34,724 nt of DNA from NCBI RefSeq assembly GCF_019744875.1, contig NZ_JAIETU010000014.1:1-34724 (forward strand). Reading direction: 5' to 3'. Shown here piece by piece: positions 22,126 through 31,256 of this stretch. The DNA comes from Hyphomicrobium sp. (lineage in GTDB: Bacteria > Pseudomonadota > Alphaproteobacteria > Rhizobiales > Hyphomicrobiaceae). Position 1 is the stretch's first letter, and each line of letters opens with the position of its first letter. Position numbers and translations under genes: made by a program. The notes below the pieces were generated by a model. That model was not told the origin of the DNA. It was given only the letters and a program-made list of their open reading frames with translations, and did no database searches.

Positions 22126-23320
22126 ACGGTTCCCGATGATGCCAGTGGCGGCCACCGGCGAAGTCCAAGGAGGACGCCAGCGGTCGCCTCACATGATCGA
22201 AGGACGAGCTGTCCCTTATCTTCGCGTGGCGAACGTGTTCGACGGCTATATCGACTTCAGCGACATCAACCAAATGCCCTTTAAGCAGCGGGAGATCGAG
22301 ACCTTCCGCCTCAGGCCCGGAGACATCCTCCTTAATGAAGGGCAAAGCGTGGAGCTAGTTGGGCGTTGCGCAATGTACGCCGATGGGCCGGAAGATTGCT
22401 GCTTCCAGAACACATTGATCCGTTATCGCGCAGGACCCGAGACGGACGCCAACTTCGCGATCCAACTTTTCCGTTACTGCCAAGCCATCGGTATTTTTTC
22501 GAGGATCGCTGTTAAGACTAACTCGATTGCTCATCTTGGCGTTTCACGCTTCGCAGAGCTCGAGCTTCCATTCCCCCCACTTCCCGAGCAGCGCAAGATC
22601 GCAGAAATCCTGCGGACATGGGACGAAGTCATCGAGAAGCTGGAGGCGCTGCGGGCGGCGAAGGAGCGGCGACTGGACGGGGTTTCCCAGCGACTTCTGG
22701 CGCCCAGCCGAGCCGTGGGGCACGGGGTTCCTCGTTCGAACTGGGCGGCAACCAGCTTTGGCGAGGTCTTCGACGAGCGGCAAGACAAGAACGCGAACCT
22801 CGGCCCTGACGATGTTATCACGGTCGGCAAGTACGCGATCCGCAAGCAGTCGGAGCACTTCACCCGCAGCGTCGCCAGCAAGGATCTTTCGAACTACTGG
22901 ACCATTTCTCCAGGCGATTTCGTCTACGACCCAATGTCGGCCTACTATGGAGCCATCGGTCGCTTTTCAGGTTCGACCGACGGCATCGTGAGTCCAGCCT
23001 ATAGGGTCATCCGGCTACACCCCGACGTCGATCATAAGTTCATGGTCGCGCTCCTCCGCACCCATCACATCCGCTTCCTGCTCGAAACGCGGTCAAGCCA
23101 AGGGAACAAGGAAGGGAAGCGCCGTCTCCTGCAGCGGGACGAATTTGAGAGCATTGAGTTCAAGCTGCCTCCGATTCAAACGCAGCGCGAGATCGCAGCG
23201 CAAATCGCCGTGTTTCGTGCAGAACTCGATCTCACTGATCGCGAAATCCAAGCCCTTACCCGCCAGAAACGCGGCCTGATGCAAAAGCTGCTGACCGGCG
23301 AATGGCGCGTCGCTGTCTGA
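22118..23320 (+). CDS. hsdS: Type I restriction specificity subunit (HsdS), full size
   Basis: This 400-aa protein starts MNRRFPMMPVAATGEVQGGR. The first target-recognition domain covers about residues 18-150, with AVPYLRVANVFDGYIDF and FRLRPGDILLNEGQSVELVG. The first conserved helix follows, with LPEQRKIAEILRTWDEVIEK. The second domain covers about 205-350 with VASKDLSNYWTISPGDFVYD. The last helix has QTQREIAAQIAVFRAELDLT and ends in LTGEWRV. The order matches complete HsdS. The reading frame extends upstream to 21848 inside RhuM, but that extension has no family character. I used ATG 22118. It sets the recognised DNA sequence for HsdM and HsdR. Confidence 0.9.
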   Translation: MNRRFPMMPVAATGEVQGGRQRSPHMIEGRAVPYLRVANVFDGYIDFSDINQMPFKQREIETFRLRPGDILLNEGQSVELVGRCAMYADGPEDCCFQNTLIRYRAGPETDANFAIQLFRYCQAIGIFSRIAVKTNSIAHLGVSRFAELELPFPPLPEQRKIAEILRTWDEVIEKLEALRAAKERRLDGVSQRLLAPSRAVGHGVPRSNWAATSFGEVFDERQDKNANLGPDDVITVGKYAIRKQSEHFTRSVASKDLSNYWTISPGDFVYDPMSAYYGAIGRFSGSTDGIVSPAYRVIRLHPDVDHKFMVALLRTHHIRFLLETRSSQGNKEGKRRLLQRDEFESIEFKLPPIQTQREIAAQIAVFRAELDLTDREIQALTRQKRGLMQKLLTGEWRVAV

Positions 23321-23331
23321 AGGAGAAGCGC

Positions 23332-24180
23332 ATGGCCAGAAAACACATCGAGATGGCGATCGCCTACGACTTCGACGGCACGCTGGCGGACGGCAACATG
23401 CAGGAACACCAGTTCCTGCCCGATATCGGCATGAAACCGAAGGATTTCTGGGCCGAGGTGAAGCGCCTCACCAAGGAGCATCAGGCCGACGAAGTGCTCG
23501 TCTACATGAACCTGATGCTGCGCAAGGCCGCCGCGGCGGGCGTTCCGGTCAGGCGCGAGGATTTCAAGGCGCGGGGCAAGGCGATCCAGTTGTTCGAGGG
23601 GGTCGAGGACTGGTTCGACCGTATCACTGGCTATGGCAGGGCGCAGGGCGTCCGCATCACGCATTATCTCGTCTCGTCAGGGAATGCCGAGATTTTCGCC
23701 GGGACGCTCATCGCCTCCAAATTCGCCCAAGTCTATGCGTCGAAGTTCATGTTTGACGAAAATGGCGTGGCCGCGTGGCCGGCGCTTGCCGTCAACTATA
23801 CGACAAAGACGCAGTACCTGTTCCGCATCAACAAGGGCGCTTTCGACCTCAGCGACAACAGCAAGGTCAACCAGTTCGTCGAGAAGCGTGACAGACCCGT
23901 GCCATTCGAGAACATGGTGTTCATCGGCGACGGCTCGACTGACATTCCGTGCTTTCGACTCGTGAAGGAACAGGGCGGCCTTTCGGTCGCGGTGTTCAAG
24001 CCCCACACCAAGGGCGCGCGCGGCAAGGCCGACAACTACATCAAGGATGGCCGGGTGCACTGCGCCGTGCCCGCGATCTACACGGACGGCAGTGAACTCG
24101 ATCGCGTCATCAAGGCGAACATCAACGCTGTCGCGGCACGCGCGGCGCTGTCCGGGCTATTCTCGGAGGGCTCTCAATGA
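23332..24180 (+). CDS. HAD-superfamily phosphatase inside the hsd operon
   Basis: This 282-aa protein starts MARKHIEMAIAYDFDGTLAD, with GAAGGAGAAGCGC before the ATG. The haloacid-dehalogenase motifs are all present: DFDGT at 13-17, SSGNAE at 115-120, lysines near 159-168, and GDGSTD at 199-204. The family hydrolyses phosphate esters with an aspartate nucleophile. An acidic cap-like segment with EVKRLTKEHQADEVLVYMN lies between motifs I and II. The substrate cannot be told from sequence; a nucleotide or DNA end are options. It lies between HsdS and HsdR with an overlap of four bases into HsdR, so it is co-expressed. Similar HAD genes are known in some type I loci, from memory. Confidence 0.85.
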   Translation: MARKHIEMAIAYDFDGTLADGNMQEHQFLPDIGMKPKDFWAEVKRLTKEHQADEVLVYMNLMLRKAAAAGVPVRREDFKARGKAIQLFEGVEDWFDRITGYGRAQGVRITHYLVSSGNAEIFAGTLIASKFAQVYASKFMFDENGVAAWPALAVNYTTKTQYLFRINKGAFDLSDNSKVNQFVEKRDRPVPFENMVFIGDGSTDIPCFRLVKEQGGLSVAVFKPHTKGARGKADNYIKDGRVHCAVPAIYTDGSELDRVIKANINAVAARAALSGLFSEGSQ

Positions 24181-27100
24181 CCTTCGACGCCGCCGAAAAG
24201 CATCAGTCCCAGATCCCTGCCCTGCAGCTCCTGGTGGCGCTGGGGTTCACGCCGCTTTCACAGGCCGAGGCCGTGCGCCTGCGCGGCGGTCGTCTGCGCA
24301 ACGTGGTGCTCGACGACATCCTTGCCGACCAGCTTCTGCGGATCAACAGCTTCACCCACCGCGGGCGGGAGTATCCTTTCGACCTCGAGGATGCGCACGA
24401 AGCCATCCGGCGGCTGAAGCCCACGCCTGACCGGCAAAAAGGACTGCGCGGCACCAACCAGGACATCTACGACACGCTCGTGCTCGGGACGACGATCACC
24501 AAGACGATCCAGGGAGATTCGAAGTCCTATTCGTTCCGCTATGTCGATTGGGAGACCCCATCGAACAACGTCTATCACGTGACGGCCGAACTCTCCGTCG
24601 AGCGCACGGCCAGCACGCAGACCAAGCGGTGCGATATCGTCGTTTACGTGAACGGCGTCCCGTTCCTCGTGATCGAGAACAAGCGGCCCACCGAGAGCCT
24701 CAAGAAGGCGGGTAGCCAGCTGATCGGTTATCAGAATGAGGACAACATTCCGCAGCTGTTCCACTTTGCGCAGCTTCTCATGGTTATGAACCGTGTCGAA
24801 GCGCGATACGCCACCGTGGGAACTCCACGGCAGTTCTGGCAGACGTGGCGGGATGAGGAAGACAGGGACGAGACCATCGATCCGCTGGCCAATCGCCCTC
24901 TCACAGCGGCGGAGGCCAACGCCGTCTTCTCGGGCGACTTCGCCTTTGCGCGCGCCCATTTCGATGCCCTGGCGGCCGAAGGTGCGCGCGCGATCACGGC
25001 GCAAGACCGCGCAATCCATGCGATGTGCCGGCCAGAACGCCTGCTGGACCTAATCCGTCGTTTCACCGTTTTCGATGGCGGCGCACGCAAGGTCGCGCGC
25101 CACCAGCAGTTCTTCGGGATCCGGAAGGCTGTCGAACGCATCCGCCAGTTCCATCTGGACGGTCGCCGTAAGGGTGGCGTGATCTGGCACACTCAAGGGT
25201 CGGGCAAGTCGCTGACCATGGTGATGCTGGGGCGATCTCTCGCACTCGACAAGGCCATCCCCAATCCGCGTATTATGATCGTTACCGACCGCGACGATCT
25301 CGACAAACAGATCAAGGACACGTTCAAGTCCTGTGAACTGGAACCTGTCCGGGCAACCAGCGGGGCGCATCTGATCGAGCTGATCCGAAACCGGAGTCCG
25401 CTCGTGACGACCATCATTAACAAGTTCGATACGGCAGCCAAATCCGCCGAGGATGTCGACGTGGATGCTAACGTGTTCGTCCTGGTCGATGAAAGCCATC
25501 GCTCGCAGACCGGCCGCTATGGCGGTCACAGCCAGTTCGCCACGCGGATGCGTCGGCTTTTGCCGAAGGCCTGCTATCTGGGCTTCACCGGAACGCCACT
25601 CCTGAAGAAGGAGAAGAATACACTCTCGACCTTCGGCGGCCTGATCCACAAGTACGCGATCGACGAGGCTGTTGCTGACGGAGCCGTCGTGCCGCTGCTC
25701 TACGAAGGCCGTCTTGTCGAGCAGCAGGTCAATGGCGGCGTGATCGACAAGTGGTTCGACAAGATCAGCGAAGGTCTTACCGACAGCCAGAAGTCCGACC
25801 TGAAGCGCAAGTTCTCCCGCATGGACGCCCTGTCGAAGACCGGCCAGGCGATCCGAGCGAAAGCCTTCGACATCTCGGAGCACTTCCGCCAGCACTGGCA
25901 AGGCACGGGATTCAAAGCGCAGCTGGTGGCGCCGTCCAAGGCAGCAGCCGTCCGCTTCAAGGAAGTGCTCGACGAAATCGGGCACGTCACCAGCGAGATC
26001 ATCATCTCGCCGCCCGATGACAACGAGGGTAACGAGGAGGTCGACAAGGAATCGAAGGACCTGGTGCGCGGCTTCTGGGCGCGCATGATGGCTCGCTACA
26101 AGACCGAGGATGAATACACCAGGCAGATCATCGAGGCGTTCAAGGGCTCGGGCGATCCGGAGATCCTCATCGTCGTGTCGAAGCTGCTGACCGGTTTTGA
26201 TGCACCTCGCAATACTGTGCTCTATGTCTGTAAGTCGCTGCGAGAGCATAACCTGCTGCAGGCGATCGCCCGCGTGAACCGGCTATACGAAGACGGCGCG
26301 ACCGAGAAGCAGTTCGGCTTCATCATCGACTATGAGGGGCTGCTCGGAGAACTCGACACGGCGCTGACGACCTATAGCGCCTTCGAGGGCTTTGACGCCG
26401 CCGATCTCGCCGGCACTGTCCACGACGTGCGCGAGGAAATCCGGAAGCTGCCCCAGCTGCACGATCAACTCTGGGACCTGTTCAAGCCGGTCAAGAACAG
26501 GAAAGACATGGAGCAGTTCGAACAGTTCCTGGCCGATGAGGCGATCCGGCAGGAGTTCTATGAACGACTGAAGGCGTTCAGCCGCTGCCTTCATATCTCG
26601 CTGTCGTCGGACAAGCTCTTTGACGTCTTCAACCAGGTGAAGATCGACGCCATGAAGAGGGACTGGAAGCAGTTCTCCGAGCTGCGGCGCTCGGTTCAAT
26701 TGCGCTACCAGGAGACCGTCGACGTCAAGGAGTTCGAGCCAAAGATCCAGAAGCTGCTGGACGACCATGTGGTTGCCATGCCGGCCGAAACGATCATCGA
26801 GATGGTCAATATCAACGACCCGGACGCTCTGAAGGCCGTGGTGGAGGAAACGGGCGTCTCCGAGGCATCAAGGGCGGACCGAATCGCCAGCGCGACGCGT
26901 CGGACCATCACTGAAAAGATGGACAAGGACCCGACCTTCTACCGCAGCTTCTCGGAGCTGTTGGAAGAAACCATCCGCGACTATCGAGCCAAGCGGATTT
27001 CCGAACGGGATTACCTCAAGAACGTCGTCGATCTGGCGAGCAAGGTTGCGCGCAAGGACCGGGGCCGCGAGGTGCCGGATCCTATCAAGGGTAACGACGA

Positions 27101-27392
27101 TGGGCAGGCGTTTTTCGGGATCCTCGAAGGCGCGCTCACGACCGAAGATGGCAACCCGATTGAAGCGGATGAGGTTGCCGCGATCGCACTCACGGTCATC
27201 GATATCATCAAGACCCATCACATCGTTGACGTCTGGTCCAACGACATCGCTCAGAACAAAATGCGAAATGCCATCGACGACTATTTTTTCGACGTGCTTC
27301 GCGGTGAACGTGGCGTCGCCTTGCCTGTCGAGGTGATGGACGATCTCGAACTCAAGATCATGGATCTCGCACGGGCGCGGTTTCCCGGATGA
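24177..27392 (+). CDS. hsdR: Type I restriction enzyme motor and nuclease subunit (HsdR)
   Basis: This 1071-aa protein starts MTFDAAEKHQSQIPALQLLV. The N-terminal nuclease has CDIVVYV (D153) and VIENKRP (E167, K169) as the PD-(D/E)XK residues. The helicase core has HTQGSGKSL as Walker A (about 338-346) and LVDESHRSQTGRYGG with DESH at 438-441. FTGTPLLKKEKN is motif III, and QAIARVNR is motif VI. The C-terminal half is helical and binds HsdM. It would translocate DNA and cut unmethylated invaders. The length is normal for the family and no frameshift is visible. It overlaps the HAD stop and the M48 start by four bases each. Confidence 0.95.
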   Translation: MTFDAAEKHQSQIPALQLLVALGFTPLSQAEAVRLRGGRLRNVVLDDILADQLLRINSFTHRGREYPFDLEDAHEAIRRLKPTPDRQKGLRGTNQDIYDTLVLGTTITKTIQGDSKSYSFRYVDWETPSNNVYHVTAELSVERTASTQTKRCDIVVYVNGVPFLVIENKRPTESLKKAGSQLIGYQNEDNIPQLFHFAQLLMVMNRVEARYATVGTPRQFWQTWRDEEDRDETIDPLANRPLTAAEANAVFSGDFAFARAHFDALAAEGARAITAQDRAIHAMCRPERLLDLIRRFTVFDGGARKVARHQQFFGIRKAVERIRQFHLDGRRKGGVIWHTQGSGKSLTMVMLGRSLALDKAIPNPRIMIVTDRDDLDKQIKDTFKSCELEPVRATSGAHLIELIRNRSPLVTTIINKFDTAAKSAEDVDVDANVFVLVDESHRSQTGRYGGHSQFATRMRRLLPKACYLGFTGTPLLKKEKNTLSTFGGLIHKYAIDEAVADGAVVPLLYEGRLVEQQVNGGVIDKWFDKISEGLTDSQKSDLKRKFSRMDALSKTGQAIRAKAFDISEHFRQHWQGTGFKAQLVAPSKAAAVRFKEVLDEIGHVTSEIIISPPDDNEGNEEVDKESKDLVRGFWARMMARYKTEDEYTRQIIEAFKGSGDPEILIVVSKLLTGFDAPRNTVLYVCKSLREHNLLQAIARVNRLYEDGATEKQFGFIIDYEGLLGELDTALTTYSAFEGFDAADLAGTVHDVREEIRKLPQLHDQLWDLFKPVKNRKDMEQFEQFLADEAIRQEFYERLKAFSRCLHISLSSDKLFDVFNQVKIDAMKRDWKQFSELRRSVQLRYQETVDVKEFEPKIQKLLDDHVVAMPAETIIEMVNINDPDALKAVVEETGVSEASRADRIASATRRTITEKMDKDPTFYRSFSELLEETIRDYRAKRISERDYLKNVVDLASKVARKDRGREVPDPIKGNDDGQAFFGILEGALTTEDGNPIEADEVAAIALTVIDIIKTHHIVDVWSNDIAQNKMRNAIDDYFFDVLRGERGVALPVEVMDDLELKIMDLARARFPG

Positions 27393-28105
27393 AGGCGGAG
27401 CAGCACAGCGTCCAATACGGTGAACACAGGATTGACTTCGCCATCGTTCGCCGTGAACGGACGACGCTGGAAATCGCTGTCGAGCCGGATGCTTCCGTTG
27501 TTGTCGCGGCTCCGCTGGATGCTTCGCTGGTTGCGATCGAGGAGAAGGTGCGCAAGCGCGCTGCATGGATCCGGCGTCAGCAGCGATATTTCATCCAGTT
27601 CCTTCCGCGCACGCCGGATCGTCGGTATGTGGCTGGCGAAACTCACCTGTATTTGGGCCGACAGTATCGGCTCAACGTGGCCTCCCACGTTCAGGCGACG
27701 GTGAAGCTCGTCCGCGGCTTCATCGTAGTCCAAACGCCTACGCCCGAGCGGACCGAGGTCACCCGCGAACTTGTCGAGGGTTGGTATCGGCAGCGGGCTT
27801 ATTCAAAATTCGCCGAGCGCCTGGAAGTCAATCTGCTGCGCTTCCCGGCCCCTGAAGACTTCCGCCCCAAAGGCCTGATCGTCCGCCAACTCCGGCAGCG
27901 GTGGGGTTCGATGTCACCCGCATCGCGCCTGCTGCTCAATCGGCGGCTGATCGAAGCGCCGATCGACGCGATCGACTACGTTATCGTGCACGAGCTCTGC
28001 CACATCGCGGTACCGCACCACGGTCCAGAGTTCTTTGAACTGCTGGATCGCGTTCTGCCCGATTGGCCCAAGCGCAAGCACCGGCTCGAAAGAGTCATGG
28101 CTTGA
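27389..28105 (+). CDS. M48/YgjP-like metallopeptidase following HsdR
   Basis: This 238-aa protein starts MKAEQHSVQYGEHRIDFAIV. The zinc motif HELCH is at residues 201-205, followed by histidines at 210-211 and FFELLDRVLPDWPKRKHR. The N-terminal part is beta-rich, with LYLGRQYRLNV near 88-98, typical of YgjP/SprT-like metallopeptidases often annotated M48. QLRQRWGSMSPASRLLLNRR is the conserved segment before the zinc site. It is likely cytoplasmic because there is no signal peptide. The start overlaps the HsdR stop by four bases. Such genes commonly follow hsdR in type I operons. Substrate is unknown; a role in processing or controlling the system is inference. Confidence 0.85.
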   Translation: MKAEQHSVQYGEHRIDFAIVRRERTTLEIAVEPDASVVVAAPLDASLVAIEEKVRKRAAWIRRQQRYFIQFLPRTPDRRYVAGETHLYLGRQYRLNVASHVQATVKLVRGFIVVQTPTPERTEVTRELVEGWYRQRAYSKFAERLEVNLLRFPAPEDFRPKGLIVRQLRQRWGSMSPASRLLLNRRLIEAPIDAIDYVIVHELCHIAVPHHGPEFFELLDRVLPDWPKRKHRLERVMA

Positions 28106-28540
28106 GCGGGCCATCAACGCCACCAAGGGCGTCAAGCGCGCATGAAATGAATCGTTCGGTCGGCGATAGGGATGCGAACAACCCCCGAGAAGAAAAGGCT
28201 GAAATTATCTTTAGAACAATGAGTTACGAATCCGTACTGCCGTCCGTTCAGTCCAGAGGTTGAGAGAAAATCGGCGGAGAGAGAACCCACGGAGCAGACT
28301 TTCCAGGCGGCGTAGTCCAGAGGCTTGCACCCAAACCGCGCAATTCCTTGAGCTTTTCAGCCAAGCGTCCGAGCGCGGAGAAAATTCGCGGGGATCGAAC
28401 TGGCGGAGCGAAGGGAACCGGGTTCCAATGATCTCTGTGCCATGTTGGAACGCCTCCAGGCCGCCTTACATAGCTGCCACCTGCCATCTCCATCGGGGTG
28501 CCATCCAGTCTTGCTCGTAACACGGTTTTGAGGGGCGTTG
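28106..28540. other. Gene-poor stretch between the hsd operon and pabC
   Basis: About 435 bases hold no convincing gene. A minus-strand frame runs through 28248-28646 but overlaps pabC and has no recognisable motif. The phrase GTCCAGAGG appears near 28252 and 28315, which is too little to call a repeat family. No tRNA structure or terminator with a T-run was seen. It may be an old insertion scar at the border of the restriction island. Confidence 0.5.
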
Positions 28541-29206
28541 TCAGTTGTGCGCCACCAGCCGTGCCGGGATCAGGCCGCGCAGGGAATTGCCCAGATACCA
28601 GCGCTCGGCGCACCGGAGATCGTCTGTGGTCAGCACGGCTTCGCACGCACGCCCGCTGGCCAGGAGCTCGGCGCGCAGGCAGCCGGGCAGAAGCCCGCAG
28701 CCGAGAGCAGGGGTCAGCAGCACATCCCCCATCTCGACAAAGATGTTGGTGATGCCGCCCTCGCAGAGCTCGCCACGGTCGTTCAGGAAGATCGCCTCCT
28801 CAACCCCCATTGCAGCCGCCTCGGCGCGCGCCGCGTCGTAGACGTCGCGCGCGGTGGTCTTGTGGGCTAGCAGGGGCTCAGCCGGATCTAGTCGCTGCGT
28901 CGCGATCGTCGCGCGCCATTCGGCTTCCGGCCCAAGATCTTGATGTACAGCCGCCGTGACCTCGACCCGACCGTCACGATCGAGCGTCATGCGCAGGCGG
29001 GCGCAAGCGCCCCGGAACTCCACCACTGCGTCCTCGAGCGCCGCGAGGACTGCATCCGGATCGCAGGCAAAGCTCAGTGCATCGGCCGAGCGCGTCAGGC
29101 GCGCGATATGCCGATCGAGCCGTGGGAAGCCGGCCGCCGCGCGCCAGCCCAGCGTCTCGATCAGCCGGAGATCGCACCGAGGAGGAACTTCGCTTTCAGC
29201 AGGCAT
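28541..29206 (-). CDS. pabC: Aminodeoxychorismate lyase-like class IV aminotransferase (PabC)
   Basis: This 221-aa protein starts MPAESEVPPRCDLRLIETLG. It has the class IV fold features: LDRHIARLTRSADAL near residues 30-44, the PLP lysine in LLAHKTTARDVYDA (K116), and ELCEGGITNIFVEMG near 146-160. The end has LLPGCLRAELL. It converts 4-amino-4-deoxychorismate to p-aminobenzoate and pyruvate for folate synthesis. It is a little shorter than the usual 260-270 residues, with an abbreviated N-terminal strand. The start overlaps the pabB end by 46 bases, so the two form an operon. Other class IV enzymes such as D-amino acid aminotransferase are possible, but the pabB neighbour favours PabC. Confidence 0.8.
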   Translation of the reverse strand: MPAESEVPPRCDLRLIETLGWRAAAGFPRLDRHIARLTRSADALSFACDPDAVLAALEDAVVEFRGACARLRMTLDRDGRVEVTAAVHQDLGPEAEWRATIATQRLDPAEPLLAHKTTARDVYDAARAEAAAMGVEEAIFLNDRGELCEGGITNIFVEMGDVLLTPALGCGLLPGCLRAELLASGRACEAVLTTDDLRCAERWYLGNSLRGLIPARLVAHN

Positions 29207-30402
29207 TCATCGTACTCCGCGTCCGCTTGGCTGTCATAAATCACTCCGCCACCCGCGGCATAGCTGGCAGGCCCCCGATCGAAGACCGACAGCGTCCGGA
29301 TCGCTACATTGAAGCAGGCGGTGCCGTCCGGCGCGAAATAGCCTATCCCGCCGCAATAGGCGCCGCGGGGGATATGCTCCAGCTCGTGAATAATCTGCAT
29401 CGCCCGAATCTTGGGCGCTCCGGTGATCGAGCCGCAGGGGAACAGCGCACGGAAGATGTCGCGCGCCGTTAGCCCCGCCCGGATGCGCCCCTCGACCGTC
29501 GAGGTCATGGTGTGGAGGGTGGGGTAGGTCTCGACACGGAACAGGTCTGGCACCCGGACCGAGCCAATCTCGCTCATCCGGCCGATGTCGTTGCGGATGA
29601 GATCCACGATCATAAGGTTCTCGGCCCGCTGCTTCGGGTCGGCGGCCAGCTCGGCGGCGAGGCGGCGATCCTCTTCGGGCGAGCGGCCGCGCCGGCTAGT
29701 GCCCTTCATCGGCCGCGAGCTGACCGTACCGTCGGCGATCCGGAAGAAGAGCTCGGGCGACCAGCTCAGCACCGTCGGATCGCCCAGCGCAACAATGGCG
29801 CCATGCGCGACGGGCTGCGAGGCGCGGAAGCGGGCATGGAGCGCCGCCGGAGCGCCGCTGCACTCGACGTCGAACGGGAAGGTCAGGTTCACCTGGTAGA
29901 CATCGCCCGCCGCGATGTAGTCCTTCACCTTCTGAAAGCGGTCGGCATAGGCCCTGCGCGACCAGACGGGACGGGCGGCGTGGATCACACCGATGCCTTC
30001 CATTAGCGGCGGCATTCCCCGACATGGCGCGCGAAACGCCGCCATCTGGATCAGCGGAGTCCGCGGGTTCTGCGGCAGCAGCGCCTCGAGGCGCTGCTCG
30101 AAGAGATAGCCTAGTTCGTAGCTGGCATAGCCTGCCACATGCAGCCCATCGGCCAGCGCCCGCTCCATCCCCTCCAGCGCCCGATGTGCGCCGTCGGCAT
30201 CGGTGGCGACGAACCGGCGGACCGGCGCCTCGAACAGCAGGCCATCGCCGGCGCGCGAATCCTCGAGCAGCACGTAGGGTGCGCGAGAGGGCAGAGCCAG
30301 CGGGCGCATCGGCAGAGGCGCCGACGCCATCAACCGGGCGCCGACCGGCTCGACGCCCCGCTCGCCGTCGCTCGCGTCGATCACACACACCGGTTCAGCC
30401 AT
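29161..30402 (-). CDS. pabB: Aminodeoxychorismate synthase component I (PabB)
   Basis: This 413-aa protein starts MAEPVCVIDASDGERGVEPV. The chorismate-binding domain has RPMKGTSRRG near 231-239, LIRNDIGRMSEIG near 268-280, and the hallmark GSITGAPKI at 324-332. YAAGGGVIYDSQADAEYDEC near the end completes the active site. It adds ammonia, from the PabA glutaminase, to chorismate. The first 25 residues differ from typical PabB, and ATG at 30330 is an alternative start. The frame runs further upstream to 31140, but that part reads through an IS remnant and is not PabB. PabA was not seen in the window. Confidence 0.9.
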   Translation of the reverse strand: MAEPVCVIDASDGERGVEPVGARLMASAPLPMRPLALPSRAPYVLLEDSRAGDGLLFEAPVRRFVATDADGAHRALEGMERALADGLHVAGYASYELGYLFEQRLEALLPQNPRTPLIQMAAFRAPCRGMPPLMEGIGVIHAARPVWSRRAYADRFQKVKDYIAAGDVYQVNLTFPFDVECSGAPAALHARFRASQPVAHGAIVALGDPTVLSWSPELFFRIADGTVSSRPMKGTSRRGRSPEEDRRLAAELAADPKQRAENLMIVDLIRNDIGRMSEIGSVRVPDLFRVETYPTLHTMTSTVEGRIRAGLTARDIFRALFPCGSITGAPKIRAMQIIHELEHIPRGAYCGGIGYFAPDGTACFNVAIRTLSVFDRGPASYAAGGGVIYDSQADAEYDECLLKAKFLLGAISG

Positions 30403-30599
30403 GCATCGCCTTCCCTGTCGCGGCCCGGAATCGTCGTCTCGCGATCGGTCGCTCGGGCTGATCTGCGCCGGCTCGGCCTGGCCGATCATGCCTGCGCGAG
30501 CGGCGTTGTATCGCGCAAGTCGAGCACTCGCCAGCGGTGAGTTCCGTCTGCTCAGGCTCCGGATGCGGCCGCGCGGTCTGGCGCCGGCGGGTCGTGTCC

Positions 30600-31080
30600 C
30601 AAGAAATGGTGTAGCAGCGACCGACGCGTCGTGCTCTCCGGCGTGCCTGGCCTGCTTGTCATGCAGTCGCGTTTGGCAGCATGAGGGTGCCGGCCATCTT
30701 CGGTCCCCTGATAGCCGCCGTCGGCGAAGATGCGCTTGACGAAGGGGAACAGGCGACGGGCTGTGCGCAGCAGCTCGCGCGCTCCATCGCGATCCTGCAC
30801 ATCGGCCGGATGGACGGCGACGATCAACAGGAGGCCGAGGGGGTCGACGAGGATGTGGCGTTTGCGGCCCGTAACCTTCTTGCCCGCATCGAAGCCCTGC
30901 GGGTGGCCTGACGTCGAACCTTCTCCACTTCGTAAAGTACTGATATAGCTGAAAGGTGGCCATGGCGACGGCGCCGAGGCGGTCGACTGGCTGTTGCGCC
31001 CGGACGCGCCACCCCTGAGATTCGCCGTGCCATGCAAGCCTGGCACCCGGCGCGGTACCGGCTGCACTCTGGCCAGCGCC
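30600..31080 (-). pseudogene. Decayed IS5-type transposase remnant
   Basis: Reading on the minus strand, one frame gives AMATFQLYQYFTKWRRFDV at about 30910-30966. A second frame then gives AGKKVTGRKRHILVDPLGLL near 30840-30900 and FPFVKRIFADGGYQGTEDG near 30700-30755. These are IS5-family transposase segments in two frames, so a frameshift lies near 30905-30930. The catalytic middle is incomplete and the 5' part is missing. The end toward 30600 has repeat-like GGTGTAGCAGCGACC. Boundaries are approximate. It separates pabB from queC. Confidence 0.65.
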
Positions 31081-31256
31081 ATTGCCGCTCATCTGGCGCG
31101 TGGTGATGATCTGGCCAGCCCCTGTGGCCATGCAAAACATTACTTGTGGAAGTGGATATAGCCAACGGGCCTCACATACACAGTCATTGCGGTGTAGTGT
31201 ATCGCTGCTTTCAGACTGCCGGTCGCAGCCTACCCGGTCAAAACAAGGACAGCAAA

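Noticed and set aside
28248-28646. Minus-strand open frame of 132 codons
   Set aside because: It overlaps the 3' part of pabC in another frame, has no recognisable motif and no ribosome-binding site.
30403-31140. N-terminal extension of the pabB frame
   Set aside because: The extra residues read through the IS5 remnant and do not look like a chorismate-binding protein. PabB starts well at 30402.
31100-31256. preQ1 riboswitch upstream of queC
   Set aside because: The leader shows no preQ1-I or preQ1-II type hairpin with an A-rich tail that I can support.
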